DNA of 64,000 nt from Plotosus lineatus (Eukaryota > Chordata > Actinopteri > Siluriformes > Plotosidae), in assembly GCA_024760905.1 (NCBI GenBank), contig CM045745.1, positions 2,538,501 through 2,602,500 on the forward strand, written 5' to 3'. The position numbers and the translations under genes were made by a program. How positions within the stretch are numbered: position 1 is the first letter of the stretch; every line of letters starts with the position of its first letter. Of this stretch, positions 21,495-32,714 are shown piece by piece. A model generated the notes under the pieces. The model saw only the letters and a program-made list of their open reading frames with translations, was not told the DNA's origin and did no database searches.

Positions 21495-22600
21495 TCACCA
21501 GTAGGGCTGCCTACAAAGCAGAGTTCACAGATGCTCCGTATCTCCTTTGCTTTCCCTGAGGGTAGTCATCTTCTTATGGTAGAATTGATTGTTGATAGTG
21601 TGCCTTTTCCTTTTCTTGTAGCTCGTGGAGCTAATGTCCTCCCTAGGGAAGGGCTATGAAGGTTCTCTGTCTGACCGATCTATACTCTCTGTAGGAATTA
21701 ATCATTTAATTTGCCATGTACACCCCCACTGCAGGTGGGATGTTCATCAGATTCCACTATCTCCCTTTCACATTCCTTTGTATATATGCCTTTGTGTCCC
21801 TTTAATCTTTTAGGTAGAGACTTAAGGTAGAGACTTGTGTGCCTTGTCACTATCAATTGGCTTTAATGATTCCGCTGTAACTATATGCATGCCTGATGAT
21901 GTACCCTCGGATATGTCACATTTATCTGGCTCTTTTGTCCCATATAACTTCTCTGTGGTCTCTCTTTCGAAGGTTTCTTTGTCCTCGATGCTCTCTGTCT
22001 TGGACTCCCTCCCGTCACACCTCTGGACTGAACATCACTGTATCACTTATGGGCTTACAATCAAATACCCTAATCCTGTTTTTATAAAACAATACCCTCT
22101 GTCAAAAGATAAGTCTGTGGTGATTGATTCAATGCTCAAGGCTTTTCTTCAGCAGGGAGTGGTCATACCATGTTCTAGTTCTTACAACACACAGTTAATC
22201 CTGTACTACAGCCTGATGGTACCTGGCGTTTTACACAAGACTTGCGTAGAATTAACGACATAATAATACTTGTGGCACCTATGGTACCTGATGTTCCTTC
22301 CATTATGGTGTCAATATCATGGAATCATTCTCATTTTTGGTGCTTGATCTCTGTTCTGCCTTCTTTAGTGTTCCTGTTGAGGAGCAGACACAGCTTGTCG
22401 CCTTCAAGCACAGAGGTAAACAATACACATAGACTAGATTGCCGCAAGGCTTCATTGATTCACTTGCTGTCTTTTCAGCTGTAGTTCGGGATGCGCTGTG
22501 TGACCTTGTGCTTCGCCGGAGCTCCTGCATCCTATAGTACACAGATGATCTTCTGGTGTCTGCTGAAAGCCAGGGGGCATGGTAAAACGCCTCCCTGGTC
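21495..22600 (+). pseudogene. ERV1 protease and RT palm, heavily broken
   Basis: 21540-21660 resembles the protease around its active site, but the catalytic Asp-Ser/Thr-Gly triplet of ERV2 (DSGAT at about 37450) is replaced by ARGAN. 21835-22263 carries the RT finger segment (IKQYPLSKDKS, QGVVIPCSSSYNT). The catalytic motif reads YTDD at 22538-22549 and is preceded at once by a TAG stop. At least four frame changes occur. Not functional. Confidence 0.65.
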
Positions 22601-22620
22601 CTCCTCAAGCAGCTGGCTAA

Positions 22621-23530
22621 ATGTGGCGTCAAGGTATCAAAGACAAAGTTACCTTTGAAACAAAGAAAACCTTCCATCTCTACGCCTGTGAACACAACGG
22701 CGTGGCTACCGCTGTGTTGGCTCAGAAGCATGGGGGAGGTATGCAGCCCTGTGCTTTCCTTTCTAAAACTTTAGATACTGTGGCCCAAGGTTTGCCTGCT
22801 TGTTTACACGCAGTTGCCGCTTGTGCTGTGATGGTTCAATATGCTGAAAAACTCATCCTTTCCTATCCTCTCATCTTACATGTTTCACATCAGGTAACTC
22901 ATGTCCTGCAAAGTTTACAAACACAACATATGAGAACATTCTGCTAGCCACAGAAAATCTCTCTCTTCACTCTATTTTCTCTTTTGTTCTCAGGATGACA
23001 CTATTTATGATGACACACACGACTGCCTCTCGGAAATCATTCACTCAACTAACATCCGACCTGATCCCTTCTCAAGCCCCCTGGGATTTGGGGATGAGCT
23101 GTTTGTTGATGGCTTGTGCTTTTAACCACAGGACGGTGTGTTCTTCTGCGGCTACTTGGTGTGCTCTTTACCAAACACCATTGTTGAGTCACACGCCCTT
23201 CCATTTTCCTCGGCTCAGGCTGCTAAACTTTTCGCTCTCACACATGCTTGTATTCGCTCCTCTGGCAAGGATGTTACTGTTTACACTGACTCTCAATATG
23301 CCTAGATATGACTCTAGAAGGCGTGACTCATGACTTTGGACGCATCTGGCAATCACGTGGCTTTCAGTTTGCTGATGGACAGCCCATCTCCCACTCCTCT
23401 CTCATCCTAGACCTTATTGACGCTTGTTATCTTCCTCGTACTCTCGCGATAGTTAAAACCAAGTCACATTCCTCGGGGGATGATTACGAGTCTCGTGGTA
23501 ACTTTTTGGCCAACCGAATCGCCAAACATC
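22621..23530 (+). pseudogene. ERV1 RT connection and RNase H
   Basis: 22650-22947 holds the connection (ACEHNGVATAVLAQKHGGG, AFLSKTLDTVAQGLPACL), and 23100-23530 the RNase H with YTDSQYA, DFGRIWQSRGFQ and VKTKSHSSGDD. ERV2 has the same order at 35953-34940. The frame shifts near 22950, 23090 and 23305. Confidence 0.65.
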
Positions 23531-23540
23531 CTGCCCCTAC

Positions 23541-24440
23541 ATGCATCCCCCCTTTCTGTCTAACTCTACTTCTGAACATTGTGCACCCTTTTTCCTGTCG
23601 AGTGCTCTTATCCTCGATCTAGACCTAAACTCCCTTCAGGCATACGCTACACCATCTGAATCTTCCGTTTGGCAGAAACGCGACACATATGTGGCTTCTG
23701 ACGGTTTATGGTACACCCCATCTGGACAACTTTGTCTTCCCTCTCACTGTGTGCCTTTCCTCATATGCGAGTTTCATGGTGTTACACATCATGCTCGAAG
23801 AGGGGTAAAAGAGGACATAAACAAACTTTATTTGTATCGCAAATTTGAATGCCACAATTGACTCAGACCAAGGGACTCCATTTACTTTGAGGATCACACA
23901 ACAACTGTGTAAGTATTTACACCTTAATTGACGTTTCCACATTCCATATCATCCATAATCTTCTAGGATCGTTGAACATACCAACGTAAAGAGCAAGCTC
24001 ACAAAGGCTATGCAAAGTACTAGCTGTAAAAACTGGGTTGACAGCCTCCCTATGGTGTTGGCTGACATAAGAATGACGCCCCAAAAAGATGTACACCTGT
24101 GCACATGAGATCATATTTGGGTGACCATTCCCACTCCCTTGGCAAAAAGGAATGGGTACATCAGATCTTTAATGGATGCATACTCCGCAGTGTTCATTGC
24201 CAAATTGCATGAATTATGGTCCAGAGTTAATGCATCCACTATTTCTCTCCCTAGCACACCTACACATAGCTATACATAGGGGAATAAAGTGCTAGTAAAA
24301 ATATTTAACAGATCTGGACAATTGGGTGAACCCAAATATAGCGATCCTGCGGAGATAATTGGCATCATCCTAACAGCTGTACTGTACTAACTGTCTTTCC
24401 ACAGTGGATCCACGCAACAAGATTGAAGCCAGCCACATCA
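23541..24440 (+). pseudogene. ERV1 integrase remnants
   Basis: The N-terminal part with FHGVTHHARRG (zinc-binding His residues) is at 23770-23810. After an internal deletion the C-terminal part of the catalytic domain follows (NWVDSLPMVLADIRMTPQK at about 24030-24086), and then a small SH3-like segment (VLVKIFNRSGQLGEPKYS at 24290-24345). The central catalytic segment with the first acidic residues is missing, so it cannot integrate DNA. Confidence 0.6.
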
Positions 24441-24478
24441 TGACGTCTCTCCCTTTGGTGTGTTATTAACTATATTTA

Positions 24479-25313
24479 CCTTATTCGATGTAATAAGCAC
24501 CCTGCTCCAATACGCCCCCCCCCCCCCCCAATGTTTTATCTTGCATCTAAAAACTGCCCATGTTTACTGGAAGTGAAATCGTAGCTCAAACTTCCCAATT
24601 TTATTCGATCAGTCTCTGTAACCTTAAAATGAGGCATTCACTGCCTGTAAAAGTGAGTTAAGATGGTATTTAAAGACCCCCTGCCACTGGGGAATGTCTA
24701 TAATGTTCATCAGTAACAACACATTTGATTGTTCCGCCGTGCTTTAAAAAACAGGAAAATATTTTGCTGTGTTCTCTTGGTAAATGTCCAACAACCGATG
24801 AACCATTAGAAACTGCTCCAGCAAAACTATGGGATGCGCTGAATGAATGGAGCGATGAACCAGCCATGGACCTATCAGAAAGTGATTTTTTTTCACTCGA
24901 TTCTCCTGCTCACCAACTTCATAAATTTAAAGAAGTTCCTGGCCATGTGCTTTTGTTTATGTTAGTGTTGATTGGTTCAATGTGCCATGTGCTAAAGTTG
25001 ACATTCGTATTGATTGGCTCGATTTTATTTCTGAGTAAATATTTAAACAGCACAGAGAGGGAAAAGTCAGGGGTCTTTTTTTAATTATGCTGTTTTCTGT
25101 CTATTTTCAGCTTTCATGTAAGTAGTTTGGTTGATACCACAAAATGAATAATACAAATACCAGTAAAACTCTTTTATTGTTCTGTTATTATTCATGTTTT
25201 TCACCTCAATGGTAATAAGCACTTACCATTCCACTCCGCTGGTAACATTTTAATAAGCGCCCACCCTCTCCAATTTTTTTACGTGCCCTGGGCACTTATC
25301 ACATCGAATACAG
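24479..25313. mobile_element. TIR DNA transposon (non-autonomous) in ERV1
   Basis: 835 bases flanked by TA (24477-24478 and 25314-25315). Left end CCTTATTCGATGTAATAAGC; right end reversed CTGTATTCGATGTGATAAGT. TA duplication and CTG-type ends suggest the Tc1/mariner/pogo superfamily. A frame at 24725-25084 (KLWDALNEWSDEPAMDLSES) is open, but I recognise no transposase domain in it. A run of about 15 C lies near the left end. Confidence 0.7.
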
Positions 25314-25315
25314 TA

Positions 25316-25704
25316 TGTCTCTTTTCAGTGTGTATCTCTTAAGTTCTCTTCCAAAGGCCCTGTCCAGTGAAGACGTGGTTTGACACAGTCCTCTCCTCCT
25401 CTCTCTGCCGAAATGTTGACGATCAACCAGCAGACAGCATAGGTTCTTCCACCTCCTTTCCATCCTTGGGACCCTGCTGACAAGAGGATTACCCTCTCAA
25501 GCAAACCCATTCGGCAACACCTTCTGGCAATTCACCAACTGGACCACTAGATGCACATACAAGTAGCTCATGTTATATTTGTCAACTCTTAGCTTCTGCC
25601 TCCAAGACAATTTCCCTAACCCACAGCAAGCATAATGCCACTACTGTACTGGATATGGCTTCTAAGATGTGTACTAACAAATATTGTATGAATAAGATTA
25701 AGAA
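25316..25704 (+). other. Unassigned ERV1 segment, perhaps an env remnant
   Basis: It follows the transposon and lies before the 3' LTR, where a retroviral env would be. TCTTTTCAG at 25318 could be a splice acceptor. One frame contains CYICQLL and an NAT glycosylation site followed by further cysteines. No clear env domain (furin site, CX6CC, membrane anchor) is visible. Confidence 0.3.
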
Positions 25705-26397
25705 GAAATATGTTGGCATCCATCAGTCTCAAAAGACTATGGATCTGCGCCTTGAGCTGGGATAGCGGGATTACAGCAATATTGTTTGTGGCTGTGTAGC
25801 CTGATACGAGAGTGACAGCGGTTGCACATGTAAGTTCAAGTCCTGTAGCTGCCTGAGAGAAAATATTATATCAATCGTGGAGCGCCCAGATCTACAATCA
25901 CTTTGGGATTCAGGATAGATACTTTCAGCAAGCTTCCGAAGATGGCTGAGAACCACAAGTGCAAATGCCTTTCCTGTCACAGTCCCTTCGGCTACCTTTG
26001 TTTTCATACAGTGTCAATATTTTGCTGTCCTTCATGTCTTGAGGCGCCTCCCCATCCCAGTAGCAATATAAGATCTCATGGAGCTGTCGAAGGGTAACAT
26101 CCTTTGAGCACTTTATAACCTCTGCTGGAATTCCATCAAGCCCACGTGCCTTCCCAATTGGCAGGGAGGCAAGTGTGGAGTCAAGTGCTTCTCCCAGTTC
26201 CTCCATGGTTGGACGGGAGTTCAGTCCCTCCATGACCGATAGCTCCTTGAAATTAATCAATGCTTCCCCCCAAAATCGGGTTGTCTTGGGACTACAGTTC
26301 AGAGTAGTGTTCTACCCACCTCTCCATCTGCTCCACTTTGTTTGTGATGGTAGCTCCTGTCTTGGTTTTTAGAAGCGCTGTCTTGTGTTGGGCTGGT
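25705..26397 (-). mobile_element. LINE fragment (family not assigned) in ERV1
   Basis: Minus-strand reverse transcriptase of another non-LTR family: GKARGLDGIPAEVIKC (26155-26108), LHEILYCYWDGEAPQDMKDS (about 26065-26010) and YPESQSDCRSGRSTIDIIFSLRQL (about 25915-25845), in three frames. The left edge has GACTGATGGATGCCAAC-type 3' sequence. It abuts the ERV1 LTR at 26397. It differs clearly from the RTE, LINE 2 and L2-like elements in this window. Confidence 0.7.
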
Positions 26398-26642
26398 CTT
26401 ATTGATTTTTTGACCCCCACCCATAAATACTGTAACCCATCTAGAATGGTATAAATACTCTGTTTACCTCTGTAAGCTTTGGTGAACTTGTGAATAAACA
26501 ATGTGACTTTACTACGGTATTCACTCTTTAATGTAAGCCGCCCTAGAGCTCTGGGTGACACAGACGGCTGATCCGCGAGATGACTAGACCTCGCTCAGAG
26601 ACAGCGAGAGAAAGAACTAGACAAGAAAGAGAAATCCCAAAA
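26398..26642 (+). repeat. ERV1 3' LTR, right part
   Basis: Matches 16200-16443 from GACCCCCACCCATAAATACT through the TATA-like box, AATAAA and the CTCGCTCAGAG segment to the CCCAAAA end. U3 is missing or displaced by the LINE at 25705. No primer site follows, as expected for a 3' LTR. Confidence 0.8.
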
Positions 26643-27054
26643 GTAAGGGAACATGATTAAAGGGTGAAGTCAAAATTCCTGGGTGGTACAAGGAGATTCC
26701 TATGCATGTGTTACCGTGAAAATACTTGGTGGTATAGCAGGTGGGAAAAAGTTCTCCTGAGATAACTATGTTGAAAGAAACAGATCTTCTTGGGAGGTCG
26801 GCGTCTCACTGCAGAAAACAAGAAATATTTTCAGGTGTAGGGTTGGGCCCAAGGAAAAGTATTTTAAGTGTTTTATTGCTACACTGGTGTTGTATTGTAT
26901 TTGTATATTGAAACTAGTGGAAACAACAAGGCACACTGAGAGTTAGCATTGGAGAAATCATAGTAGTTAATGGAATCATTAGTTCAGTTGTGAGACGGTT
27001 GGAATCTAGAAAGGAGGAGATTTGAGAGGTAATGTAAATGTAAACACACATATA
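26643..27054. other. No recognisable feature
   Basis: Spacer between the ERV1 LTR and a Tigger end. No frame or repeat recognised. Confidence 0.45.
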
Positions 27055-27530
27055 CAGTAGGCCCTCGATATTCGCGGGGGTTCAGTTCTGGCCCCTCTCG
27101 CGAATGAAGATAATCCATGACTTCTGTACCCAGAAGCAAAAACATGTATCATATTACATGTGTGAATGAGCAACGGGAAGTAAAATACTGTGTATCTATT
27201 ACATGTGCTAAAATATGCTTCTTAAACACATTCTATAGACAGTCTTACTCATTAATACAGTATTAATGTAGTAAAATGTAGTAATGATTAAGAAAAACTT
27301 TTCAATTTTTACTGTTATATTTATTGATGATAAAATATAAAGATTATACAGCATATACCATTTTAAAGCACTAGTATTAAAGTCTTTTTCAATTATTATT
27401 TCAGTACAGTATCTAAGTTAATGTTTAGAATGTTTGTGCGTGAGATTTTATGTTCTATAGCATGTTTAAAAATTGATACCAAAAGGATAAACTTTATTAT
27501 GCTTCATGTCTTTTTGCATTAAACATGGAG
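27055..27530 (+). mobile_element. Tigger-type DNA transposon, one end
   Basis: Begins CAGTAGGCCCTCGATATTCG after a TA. The whole segment to GGAGTG at 27530 is repeated, inverted, at 53110-53584. The other end is absent here. The following 27531-27636 holds a short degenerate TTAGGGTCAGGTTTAGG-like run and nothing else. Confidence 0.75.
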
Positions 27531-27636
27531 TGTTTAGGGTCAGGTTTAGGACAGGCTATAGGTTAAGTTTATGGCCTAGGAGAGTGACCTAGGAAAGGAT
27601 AATGGTTAAGTTTAGAAGAGAATGAGGGCTGGGGTG

Positions 27637-27905
27637 TTATGGTCTGTGTTGGGAGAGGCTCTGAATTTAGCAGCTTTTAACTCTCCCTCTCTTTATGTAC
27701 TGCAGGTGCTGGCAAGGAGCACATACCTGATTCCACTCAGCCATCACCGGACTATAAAGATGAGCGACGTGCTCCTCCCAGTGCTAGAAGATTGTCCCTC
27801 TTCACAATCCCATTTTCCTGTGATCTCTCTTGCTCCTGGTTCTTAGCTTCGTGCTCGACCAGTTCCCGCTCTGAAGTTTCCCTTAGTAGTTTTTGCTTTT
27901 CATGT
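27637..27905 (+). repeat. Gypsy LTR fragment related to the Sushi-like LTRs
   Basis: TGTTATGGTCTGTGTTGG, GCAGGTGCTGGCAAGGAGC, GATGAGCGACGTGCTCCTCC and GAAGATTGT follow the order of the LTR at 31463-31819 (TCATGGTCTGTGCTGG, GCAGGTGCTGGCGAGG, GGGAGCGACATGCTCCCC, GAAGATTGG). The right part is cut by RTE copy E. There is no internal region next to it, so it is a solo or truncated LTR. Confidence 0.65.
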
Positions 27906-27917
27906 TTCCCCTCACCT

Positions 27918-28945
27918 CTACTCATTTCTGATCCTATCCATCCTTGTTACTCCCAGAGAGAACCTCAACATTTTCATCTCCGTTACCTCCAGCTCTGCCT
28001 CCTGCCTTTTCCTCAGCACCACTGTTTCTAAACCATACAACATCGCTGGCCTCATCACTGTCTTGTACACTTTTCCTTTCATTCTTGCTGATACTCTCCT
28101 ATCACACATTACACCGGACACTTTTCTCCAACCATTCCAACCTGCCTGCACATTTTTCTTCACCTCTTTTCTACACTGTCCATTGCTCTGGATTGCTGAG
28201 CCTAAGTACTTAAAATCCTCCACCTTCTTTATCTCTGCTCCCTGTCACCTCAACGTTCCTCTTGGGTCCTTCTCATTCACACACATGTATTCTGACTTCC
28301 TGAGGGTAACCTTTCCTCTCTTTTCCAGGGCATACCTCCACCTCTCTAGATTTTCCTCCACTTGTTCTCTGCTCTCACTACAGATCACAACGTCATCTGT
28401 AAACATCATAGTCCATGGAGATTCTTATCTAACCTCGTCTGTCAGCCTCCCCATCATCATCGCAAAAAGAAGAGGCTCAGAGCTGATCCTTGATGCAGTC
28501 CCAACTCCACCTTGAATTCTTCGGTCACGCTGACAGCACACCTCACTACTGTCTTACATCTCTCATACATGTCCTGCACCACTCTAACACACTTCTCTGC
28601 CACTCCAGACTTCCTTATACGATACCACAGTTCTTCTCTTGGTACCCTGTCATATGCTTTCTCCAGATTCACAAAGGAACAATGCAGCTCCCTCTGACCT
28701 TCTCTGTACTTCTCTAATAACATCCTCAAAGCAAACACTGCATCTGTGGTGCTCTTTCTTGGCATGAAACCAAACTGTTGTTCACAAATGCTGACCTCTG
28801 CACTGAGTCTAGCTTCCACTATTCTTTCCCAAATCTTCATCGTATGGCTCATCACCTTTATCCCTCTGTAGTTGCCACAACTCTGCATGTCTCCCTTGTT
28901 TTTAAAAATGGGCACCAGCACACTTGTCCTCCATTCCTCTGGCAT
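27918..28945 (-). pseudogene. RTE copy E: reverse transcriptase
   Basis: Open piece 28945-28457 has NYRGIKVMSHTMKIWERI, FGFMPRKSTTDAVFALRML, SFVNLEKAYDRVPREEL and LHQGSALS. A second piece 28223-27918 has KYLGSAIQSNGQCRKEV and the C-terminal LRFSLGVTRMDRIR. The segment with the FADD-like motif (about 28400) lies in another frame. No longer functional. Confidence 0.8.
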
Positions 28946-29531
28946 CTGCTCATTCTCTAAGACTTTGTTGAATGTTCTTGTCAGAAAATCTACTGCGACC
29001 TCTCCTAGACACTTTCATGCCTCCACTGGTATATCATCAGGAGCAACTGCCTTTCCGCTCTTCATCCTCTTCAGTGCCCTCCTGACTTTCACCCTTACTA
29101 ATCTTTACGACTTCCTGCTCCTCAACAGTCACCTTTTCTACTCTTTTTTCTCTATAATTTTCTCATTTATCAGCTCTTCAAAGTACTCTTTCCATCTTCC
29201 CAGCACACTTCTGTCATCAGTCAATACATTTCCCTCTCTGTCCTTTATCACTCTAACTTGCTGCACGTCCTACCCATCTCTATCTCTCTGCTGTGCCAAC
29301 CTGTATAAATCATTTTCTCCCTCCTTACTGTCCAGCCGAGCATACAAGTCATCATACACTCTCTGTTTGGCCTTTGACACCGCTACCTTCGCCTTACGCT
29401 GTGTCTCCCTGTACTCCTATTTACTCTCTTTGGTCCTCACAATGTCCCACTTCTTCTGAGCTAACCGCTTCCTTTGTACATACTCCTGCACTTCCTCATT
29501 CCACCACCAGGTCTCCTTATCTACTTTCCTT

Positions 29532-30217
29532 CTAGAGGACACACCAAGTACTATCTATCTCCCTGATCACATTTGCTGTGGTTGTCCAGTCATCTGGAAG
29601 CATTTCCTGACCACCCAAATCCTGTTTCAACTCCTCATTGAAGACAACACGACACTCTTCCTTTTTCAGATTCCACCACTTTGTATTCTTTTCTGCCTTC
29701 CTCACCTTTCTCACCATCAGCGTAATTCTGCACATCACCATCCTATGCTGCTGGTAACACACTCACCCACTACTACTTTGCAGTCACTGAGTTCTTTCAA
29801 ACTGCCTTGTCTACATAAGATATAGTCTACCTGTGTGCTCCTTCGCTTTTATAAGTCACCCTATGCTCCTGCCTCTTCTGGAAGAAAGTATTCACCACAG
29901 CCATTTCCATCCATTTTTGCAAAATCTATCAACATCTGTCCTTCTGTGTTCCTGTCCTGGATACCAAACCTGCCCATCACTTCCTCGTCCCCTCTGTTGC
30001 CTGCACCAACATGTCCATTGAAGTCTGCACCAATGACCACTCTTTCACCTCTGGGGGTACTCTGCAGCACTTCACCTAACTCACTCCAGAGTCTATCCTT
30101 CTCTTCTAGCTCACATCCTGCCTATGGGGCATAAGCACTAACAACATTGAACATCACACCTTCAATTTCTAACTTGAGACTCATCACTCTGCCTGACACT
30201 CTTTTTACTTCTAGAAC
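29532..30217 (-). pseudogene. RTE copy E: endonuclease remnant
   Basis: Short open pieces carry LQSTPRGERVVIGADFNGHV (about 30070-30011), QDRNTEGQMLIDFA and the QHRMVMCRITLMVRK His region (about 29755). Frame changes separate them. The first catalytic residues are lost by 5' truncation. Confidence 0.75.
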
Positions 30218-31457
30218 ATTACTTCAAAAAATATAACTTTGCTTAGGGTGTCTATAAACATCTATTTTTAATAACTTCAACCAATATGTAATTACCCTTA
30301 ATCTACTAAATACAAAAATACTACATCGACCAATTTCCCCCAAAACAGCTTTATTTGAAGCAAACTTTCACAGATTCAAAAAGCACTTAAAATATACTGC
30401 ATGTATCTTTTCAACACAGTGAAAATATTTAGTCCCCCAAATTTCTGACCCGTATAGAAGAATGGGCAAAATTTTACAGTCAAAAATTGTACATGCAGTA
30501 TTTAAGGAAGTATAAAAATTCTTTTTAAATAATTTATATATAAGTTGCATAGCTTTTGACGCTTGGGCCGCCAGACTTTTACAAGCTTGTGACCAGTTCA
30601 ATCTTGATGAAAATATTAAACCTAGATATTTATAATAAGAAACCCATTAAAGCTTTGTAGTACCGTAATACCATACGTCATTCTTTTTTAATACACCTCC
30701 ATTTCTAAATACAATAACATTTGTTTTCTCGATGTTGACACTCAAACCCCAAGAAATCCAAAACTGATGTGAAACATTTAGTTGCTGTTGTAAAACACTG
30801 ACTGTATCAGAAAACATGTTCACATCATCGGCAAATAATAACATCATGATATCATCTATATCTTGAGATAGAAAAACACCATGCTTACAAGATTTACATA
30901 TTTCTGCGGTAAGCTAATTTATGAAAACGATAAAGAGTATTGGGCTCAAGCTGTAGCCTTGACGTACACCAGAGATTGTTGAAAACATGTCAGTTTTACA
31001 GTTACCAAATTTTACACAAGATTTCACCGATGAATGCATATTATGAAGAAGATTATCAAATTTACCATGACAGCCTGATTTAAGTAACATATATAGAAGT
31101 TTTGCTCTCTCAACATAATCGAAAGCCTTTTTAAAGTCTATAAAGGCACAGAAAAAACGCCCCTTTGGTTTTGTAAGATATTTTGAACACAGTGTCTGGA
31201 GAGTGAATATATTGTCTGTAGTGGCATACCTGGGCTTAAAACCAGCTTGTGCTTCTGAAAGAAGATCATTTAAGTCTATCCATGAGTGAAGGCGTTTATC
31301 AAGTACAACAGTAAATATTTTCTCGCACACATTTAAAGGTGATATTCCTTTATAGTTGTTAGGGTCTGTTGCACAGCCTGATTTGAATAGAGGTATTATG
31401 AGAGCAGAGTTCCAAGAATCAGGGAATATTCCAGAGTCTAATAGTGAGTTAAATAAT
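30218..31457 (-). mobile_element. 2A-bearing LINE, 3' part (reverse transcriptase)
   Basis: Continues the minus-strand LINE whose 5' part is at 43106-45400. The reading ...AFLKPLFNSLLDSG runs across the Gypsy insertion once the GGTTT duplication is counted once, so the two parts were one element. Carries RT motifs and the C-terminus; RTE copy E abuts its 3' end at 30217. Confidence 0.8.
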
Positions 31458-31468
31458 GGTTTAATCAT
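30368..31468 (-). pseudogene. 2A LINE reverse transcriptase
   Basis: 31468-30914 is one open frame with IPLFKSGCATDPNNYKGISP, LSEAQAGFKP, CAFIDFKKAFDYVERAKLL (motif A) and GVRQGYSLSPILFIVFIN (motif B). LLFADDVNMFSD (motif C) follows at about 30845-30810, then WGLSVNIEKTNVIVFRNGG. The C-terminal KILPILLYGSEIWG is near 30470. The breaks are few: a stop after motif B and a frame change before FADD and again near 30640. RT core residues are all present, but in separate frames. Confidence 0.8.
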
Positions 31469-31819
31469 GGTCTGTGCTGGCTGGAAAACTAACCTTTCCT
31501 TAATTCATTGCAGGTGCTGGCGAGGGGCATGGTGGTTGCCGGTAGATGAGTTTACAAGCTGAGCGCACCTGTTCCTAATCTGCAATCAGCAGCAGCCAGC
31601 GATAAAAGGGAGCGACATGCTCCCCTCCGCTGTCAGAAGATTGGTTTCAGTGACTCTGCTCCTCGACTTTCTCTCTGATGCCTGTTTCGTTCTTGTGCTT
31701 AGCCAGTTCTCTTGATTTTCGTATTCGACTAATTGACAGTCTTAATGTTTAATAAATCGTTGAACCTTCCTTCAGTCTCCTGCATCCTTGGATCCCACGC
31801 GTACATTCCCACCACAACA
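31463..31819 (+). repeat. Gypsy 5' LTR
   Basis: Pairs with 40910-41266. It has GATAAAAGGGAG (TATA-like, 31601) and AATAAAT (31748) and ends ACAACA. The first two bases are AA where the 3' LTR has the standard TG. The gag AUG lies only 19 bases beyond the LTR, and no standard tRNA primer site is visible in that interval. Confidence 0.88.
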
Positions 31820-31837
31820 GAATCTTCTGACCTGAAC

Positions 31838-32714
31838 ATGGACCCAGCGGAGACTGCTCAGCTCCGGCAGGCCTTGTCCAGCCAGGTAGTCCTGTTGGGA
31901 CAACACAACTCCACCCTGCACCAAATGATGGATAATCTCCAGCACATAACCACCAGCTTGGCTCAGCTCAGCAGAAGGATGGACGCCGTTGCCACTCACC
32001 TCGCTGCCCCCTCACCCTTCACCTGCCGCTTCGGCAGCAGCGCCAGCGCCAGTGATACTCCCTATGCACCGGGAACAACTCATCCCCACGCCAGCCAGGT
32101 ATTCGGGCGCAATCGGCTTCTGCGCACAGTTCCGCCACCAGTGCTCACTCGTCTTCAGCCAGCAGCTGCTAACATACGCCACAGATCAAGCTAAAACCAC
32201 CTTCATCATGAGCTTACTCACAGAGCAAGCTTCGTCCTGGGTGCTGGCAGTCGCTACCCACACCCCGGAATTATGCTCCCAGGTAGAACAGTTCATGGAA
32301 GAAATGAAGTGTTTGATTATGTTTGATTATCCGGCGAAAGGGGAGGAGGTGAGCTCCAGGCGCCTACGAATCCGGCAAGGCGCTCAGTCGGTGGCCGAGT
32401 ACGCCATCCAATTCTGAATTCTCTCGAGACCGGCTGGAACAACCCCGCGCTTCAGGGGCCTTCCTGCAGGGGCTCAACGAACAACTGAAAGATGAGCTCA
32501 CGGCCCTAGATGAGACGACTATGCTGGAGGGATTTATCACCTTGTCCACGAGATTGGACAACCGGCTGAGGGAGACGGATTGATCCACCTCGAACTCCCT
32601 CGCCACTCCCCCTCTGAGGGATGATGATGACCTAGAACCCATGCAGATGAACCACACCAGACTGACAGCTGAAGAGAGGCACCAGCGGCTGGCTGACGGC
32701 CTCTGCATCTACTG
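31838..32714 (+). pseudogene. Gypsy gag (Sushi-ichi type)
   Basis: Starts MDPAETAQLRQALSSQV with a coiled-coil-like N-terminus, then a proline/alanine-rich stretch, then the capsid-like part (RYSGAIGFCAQFRHQCSLVF, MSLLTEQASSWVLAV, RIRQGAQSVAEYAIQF). Frame changes lie near 32035 and 32415, and there is a stop at 32581. It ends at the first cysteines of the expected zinc knuckle (LCIYW at 32702), where a deletion joins it to the RT. Domesticated relatives of this gag exist in mammals; this copy is simply broken. Confidence 0.75.

Larger units (their letters stand above)
15954..26642 (+). mobile_element. Degraded endogenous retrovirus ERV1
   Basis: Order on the plus strand: LTR (to 16443), Pro-type primer site, leader interrupted by RTE copy D, gag remnants (19835-21363), protease/RT/RNase H (21495-23530), integrase pieces (23540-24440), a possible env remnant, and an LTR 3' part (26398-26642). 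Two further elements sit inside (24479-25313 and 25705-26397). The gag starts MGN in a good Kozak context and the NC has a CCHC knuckle, as in gamma/epsilon-type retroviruses. LTR copies differ at roughly a tenth of positions over 240 bases. Every gene is broken and the left LTR boundary is uncertain. Confidence 0.75.
27918..30217 (-). mobile_element. RTE-type LINE, copy E (minus, truncated at both ends)
   Basis: On the minus strand it starts inside the endonuclease (KRVSGRVMSLKLEIEGV region, near 30200) and stops within the C-terminus (RMDRIRNE, near 27925). It has lost the 5' end and the last about 300 bases. Its 5' side abuts the 3' end of the 2A LINE at 30218. Frame breaks occur at about 29870, 29740, 29100, 28450 and 28390. 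Confidence 0.85.

Noticed and set aside
31733..32417. Domesticated Sushi-type gag gene (PEG10/RTL-like)
   Set aside because: It stands between its own LTRs with pol behind it, and has frameshifts and a stop; nothing suggests host use.
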